The position numbers and the translations under genes were made by a program. Below, piece by piece: positions 61,446-64,000 of a DNA stretch of 64,000 nucleotides (the first letter of the stretch is position 1; each line of letters begins with the position of its first letter). The notes under the pieces were generated by a model. That model was not told where the DNA came from, ran no database searches, and saw only the letters and a program-made list of their open reading frames with translations. The stretch is from Cryptomeria japonica (taxonomy: Eukaryota > Streptophyta > Pinopsida > Cupressales > Cupressaceae): contig NW_026729337.1 of the NCBI RefSeq assembly GCF_030272615.1, positions 1 to 64,000 of the forward strand, written 5' to 3'.

Positions 61446-64000
61446 GCTCAAAAGATGCTTTTATTTTTCTTGAACCAAACGATACAGTAGAAGTTCAATG
61501 CATTTTTGGTTTCACCATTTTTCTTTTCATACAACCCTTTATAATTTATAAAAACATTTTTCAATAAATTTTTAAATTTTAACCAAAATTGAAATGGTCA
61601 AGCAAAGAAAAAAAATGTTGAATAGCAGCAATGAGTATGCTGATCTTTAATGCTATTCATTATTGAAAAAGTGTCTTTGATGACAAAGTGGACGTTATGA
61701 TAAGTACAATAATTGAAAGGATACAATTTTAAAGGAAAAATCTTCAGAATCCTATCATCTAAAGTATCATAAATTGATGGAACCTCAAACTGTACATTTT
61801 AAAATCTCTCCCAATGGGATGTTTCTTTTGAAATATTTTTTTTGTGTGCAAGGGTGAGCTAGTCATAGTTCTAGTCTTTTCATGACCCCTTTTCTCCCAA
61901 GTACAATAGTTTGGAGTTTAGATGCACTTTCTATTATTCCACATTGGTTTTTTGTTCTTCCAATCATGGATCTTTAATTTACATCTTTATGTCTCTTTTA
62001 CCATTTATTAATAGGTAACATTACTTTTTAGCTATATACCATCATTTCATCCTTTCTAGTTGTCCTTTCCTTTATTGATGTTTTGTTATTAGCCTTAATA
62101 GCTTAATAATCTTTGATGAGTGACCACTTTAATGAATTGTCAAAATTTATTTGTATCCCTTTGTTGTTATTGCATATATATTCTTTTTTGTTTTCTATGA
62201 AGGAAGGTATAGTTAGAACCATTATGGTCCTTGTATCAAGTGTGCATGTTATAATATGATAGATGATAACTTTCATTTTCTTTATATGTCAATCTAACAT
62301 CAACAAGAGCATCGCTTATCATAGAATCTACCCACCTATGTGGTACAGTTGAAAGAACTAACATTTGGCTTGTTGCCAATAGAAATTTTCTATTTGTCTA
62401 CATGTGTTCAATCCCTTTGTGAGATGTAAGAGGATCATTTGATAATAATATGTCATGTTTCTCTAAAGACTTAAAAGGGAGTTTTTGTTTGAGATATCTC
62501 ATTCTTTGTTGCTTGTGGCCTATGAATTTTTTATGTTGAGGTGTCCCCCTCCTCTTGTATTATGAGATTTTCCTTGTACCGACAAGTATATATTGATGTG
62601 TGATAAGATTCAACATATTTCCCACATCACTTCAACATATACTTGTTGCAGGAAGCATGTGCCAACTTCTTGTGATATGAGTGCTCCATACATACAACCA
62701 ACCTCTCCTCCCCAATTGTCAATATTCTTAGTGACAAATAGCTGAAATGTGGCATTCTCTTCAATACATCACATAGGCTCTCCAAATCTATATGTGCTAG
62801 ATAATTTTAATTCACCACTTAGCAATATGTGATATGGTAATAATTGTTTTCTCAAAGAAGATAAACAACAATCATGTAATGAAATTTTTAACAGGTTAAA
62901 CACTTCGAAAAATTAAAAATTAAACCATTAATGCAATACATTAGAACATGGGAATATGTTTTCCATGATTAGAGTGGGAAGAATAAATGGGTTGGTATAG
63001 CTCTCCATTGACTAATTTTCCTAATGTACTGTGTCAACTTCAAAATAATGTTTGTATAGTTTTTCAATTCTATTTTATTTAGTGCAGCATTTCTAGTCTT
63101 TAAATTTGATGCAAAATGAAAGGGTTTCCATGTGCATTCAAGTATGTCCTTAACTTCTCCTTTCATTATTAAAAAAAATATATTTTATCTATTTGAGAAA
63201 ATTTCTTAAGAGGAAGATAAAAAAAAAATTGTGCTCGTTATCAAACTATGATTTTTTGTTCCTTGGGAGATAGATAAAATTTGAGTGATTTGATGAGTTC
63301 CATAGAATGATAAACAAATTTGAAAAAGATAAAATTAATGGATGGTGTCCTAGCGATTCATTTCAAGAACATTCTTGAATTTAGGAAGAATATCAAATTT
63401 CCTATATGTAGATGGTATCTATTTGATTATTTATTTCACAAGGTTTTTGTGCCTAGCATAATGGATAATCATTATAGGTTTCACCTTGTCAATGTAATTA
63501 TCCTTAATTTATTCCTTTGTGAATATTTGTTGGGTCTCATATGTAAGAAATACTATCATAAGACCCATGAAGTTAAATATTTAAAGAGGGTAGAGTTACT
63601 TACAAATACAAATAAATTAACAAGTTTTATTTGACCTAACTCCATGTTTCACTAAAACTAATTCCTTATGAGCTTGCCACTAAATATGGTTGAGACATAA
63701 TAGTCCTAGGGTGATTTACTTTTGGAGGCATATAATCAAGTCCAATGTACAGTAAATAGTGTTGAAGACCTTCTCAAGAAATGAACTATAGCCCTTTGAA
63801 ATTTACAAATTTGAGGGATATTTCAATTCAAATTATTACATATTATGCTAGGTCCTAGAAATGTAGTGTAATTAATAAATATGCATATGTCTATGACGCT
63901 TGTTTTGAATGTTCATTTTTTTTAATGTAAATAGGCTATTTGAGTATTTGGACCATGGATCATACAGGGAATATACAAATATATTATTAATTTTAAAATC

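Larger units (their letters stand above)
1041..64000. repeat. Tandem array of about 9,041-bp units, seven copies, open at right edge
   Basis: The sequence starting ACAATATGTATCACTATTGA at 1041 recurs at 10081, 19122, 28163, 37204, 46245 and 55286, and everything between recurs with it, in direct orientation. The spacing is 9,040 once and then 9,041 five times. Copies differ at about a dozen positions that I could find by eye. The left edge is abrupt: bases 1031-1040 are unlike the bases before each later unit start. Near-identity of copies implies recent amplification or continuing homogenisation. The size resembles ribosomal DNA, but no rRNA-like sequence is present. Confidence 0.97.
55286..64000. 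repeat. Array unit 7, cut by the window edge (8,715 bp seen)
   Basis: Carries G at 61874 (7628-equivalent) like unit 1, A at the 9398-equivalent like units 1 and 6, and G at the 9197-equivalent like units 2-5. The last roughly 326 bases of the unit lie outside the window, so the array may continue. Confidence 0.95.

Noticed and set aside
1041-64000. Ribosomal DNA array
   Set aside because: Unit size and homogeneity fit, but there is no 18S, 5.8S, 25S or 5S-like sequence, and composition is AT-rich throughout.
1041-64000. Pure assembly duplication
   Set aside because: Unit-specific bases at several sites and a mosaic pattern argue for real separate copies, although only read-depth evidence would settle it.

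Overview
The window is AT-rich eukaryotic nuclear DNA, most likely from a land plant. Three things point that way: TATAAATA core promoters followed by pyrimidine-rich leaders, a Ty1-copia LTR fragment whose primer binding site begins TGGTATCAGA (complementary to initiator tRNA-Met), and scattered telo-box words (AAACCCTAA). I cannot name the species. I saw no prokaryotic operon, rRNA, tRNA or CRISPR.

Layout. Positions 1-1040 are a decayed left flank. From 1041 to the right edge there is one head-to-tail tandem array with a period of 9,041 bp (9,040 in the first unit, which lacks one T near 7577). Six complete units start at 1041, 10081, 19122, 28163, 37204 and 46245. A seventh starts at 55286 and runs off the window. 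Units differ at only about a dozen positions that I could find, so almost everything in the window is one 9-kb sequence repeated.

The unit, in unit-1 coordinates. 1041-1201 ends a diverged duplicate block (B'). 1202-2653 has no recognised gene. 2654-4087 is a large inverted duplication holding two small secreted-peptide genes head to head: a minus-strand 66-residue precursor (2887-3087) and a plus-strand 74-residue precursor (3601-3825). They share a 513-bp intergenic region with mirrored TATA boxes. 4331-6210 is block A', a diverged duplicate of B'. 6216-7020 is a truncated copia LTR plus leader. 7021-7200 is the promoter and first codons of a third, beheaded copy of the peptide gene. 7201-8402 has nothing recognised. 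8403-10240 is B', running into the next unit. The unit is therefore an old dimer of two half-units, later amplified as a whole.

How it fits together. The only credible genes are the two peptide paralogs, present seven times each (14 genes in about 63 kb) with identical predicted proteins in every copy. Both have a hydrophobic signal peptide ending VSA before RPIL, an acidic middle (VNTNA, EIVEMLAS) and a C-terminal Cys-x8-Cys loop. The minus paralog has an extra outer cysteine pair. I do not recognise the family. The array looks like a recent gene-dosage amplification of an undescribed divergent secreted-peptide pair. The function (signalling, defence or other) is unknown.
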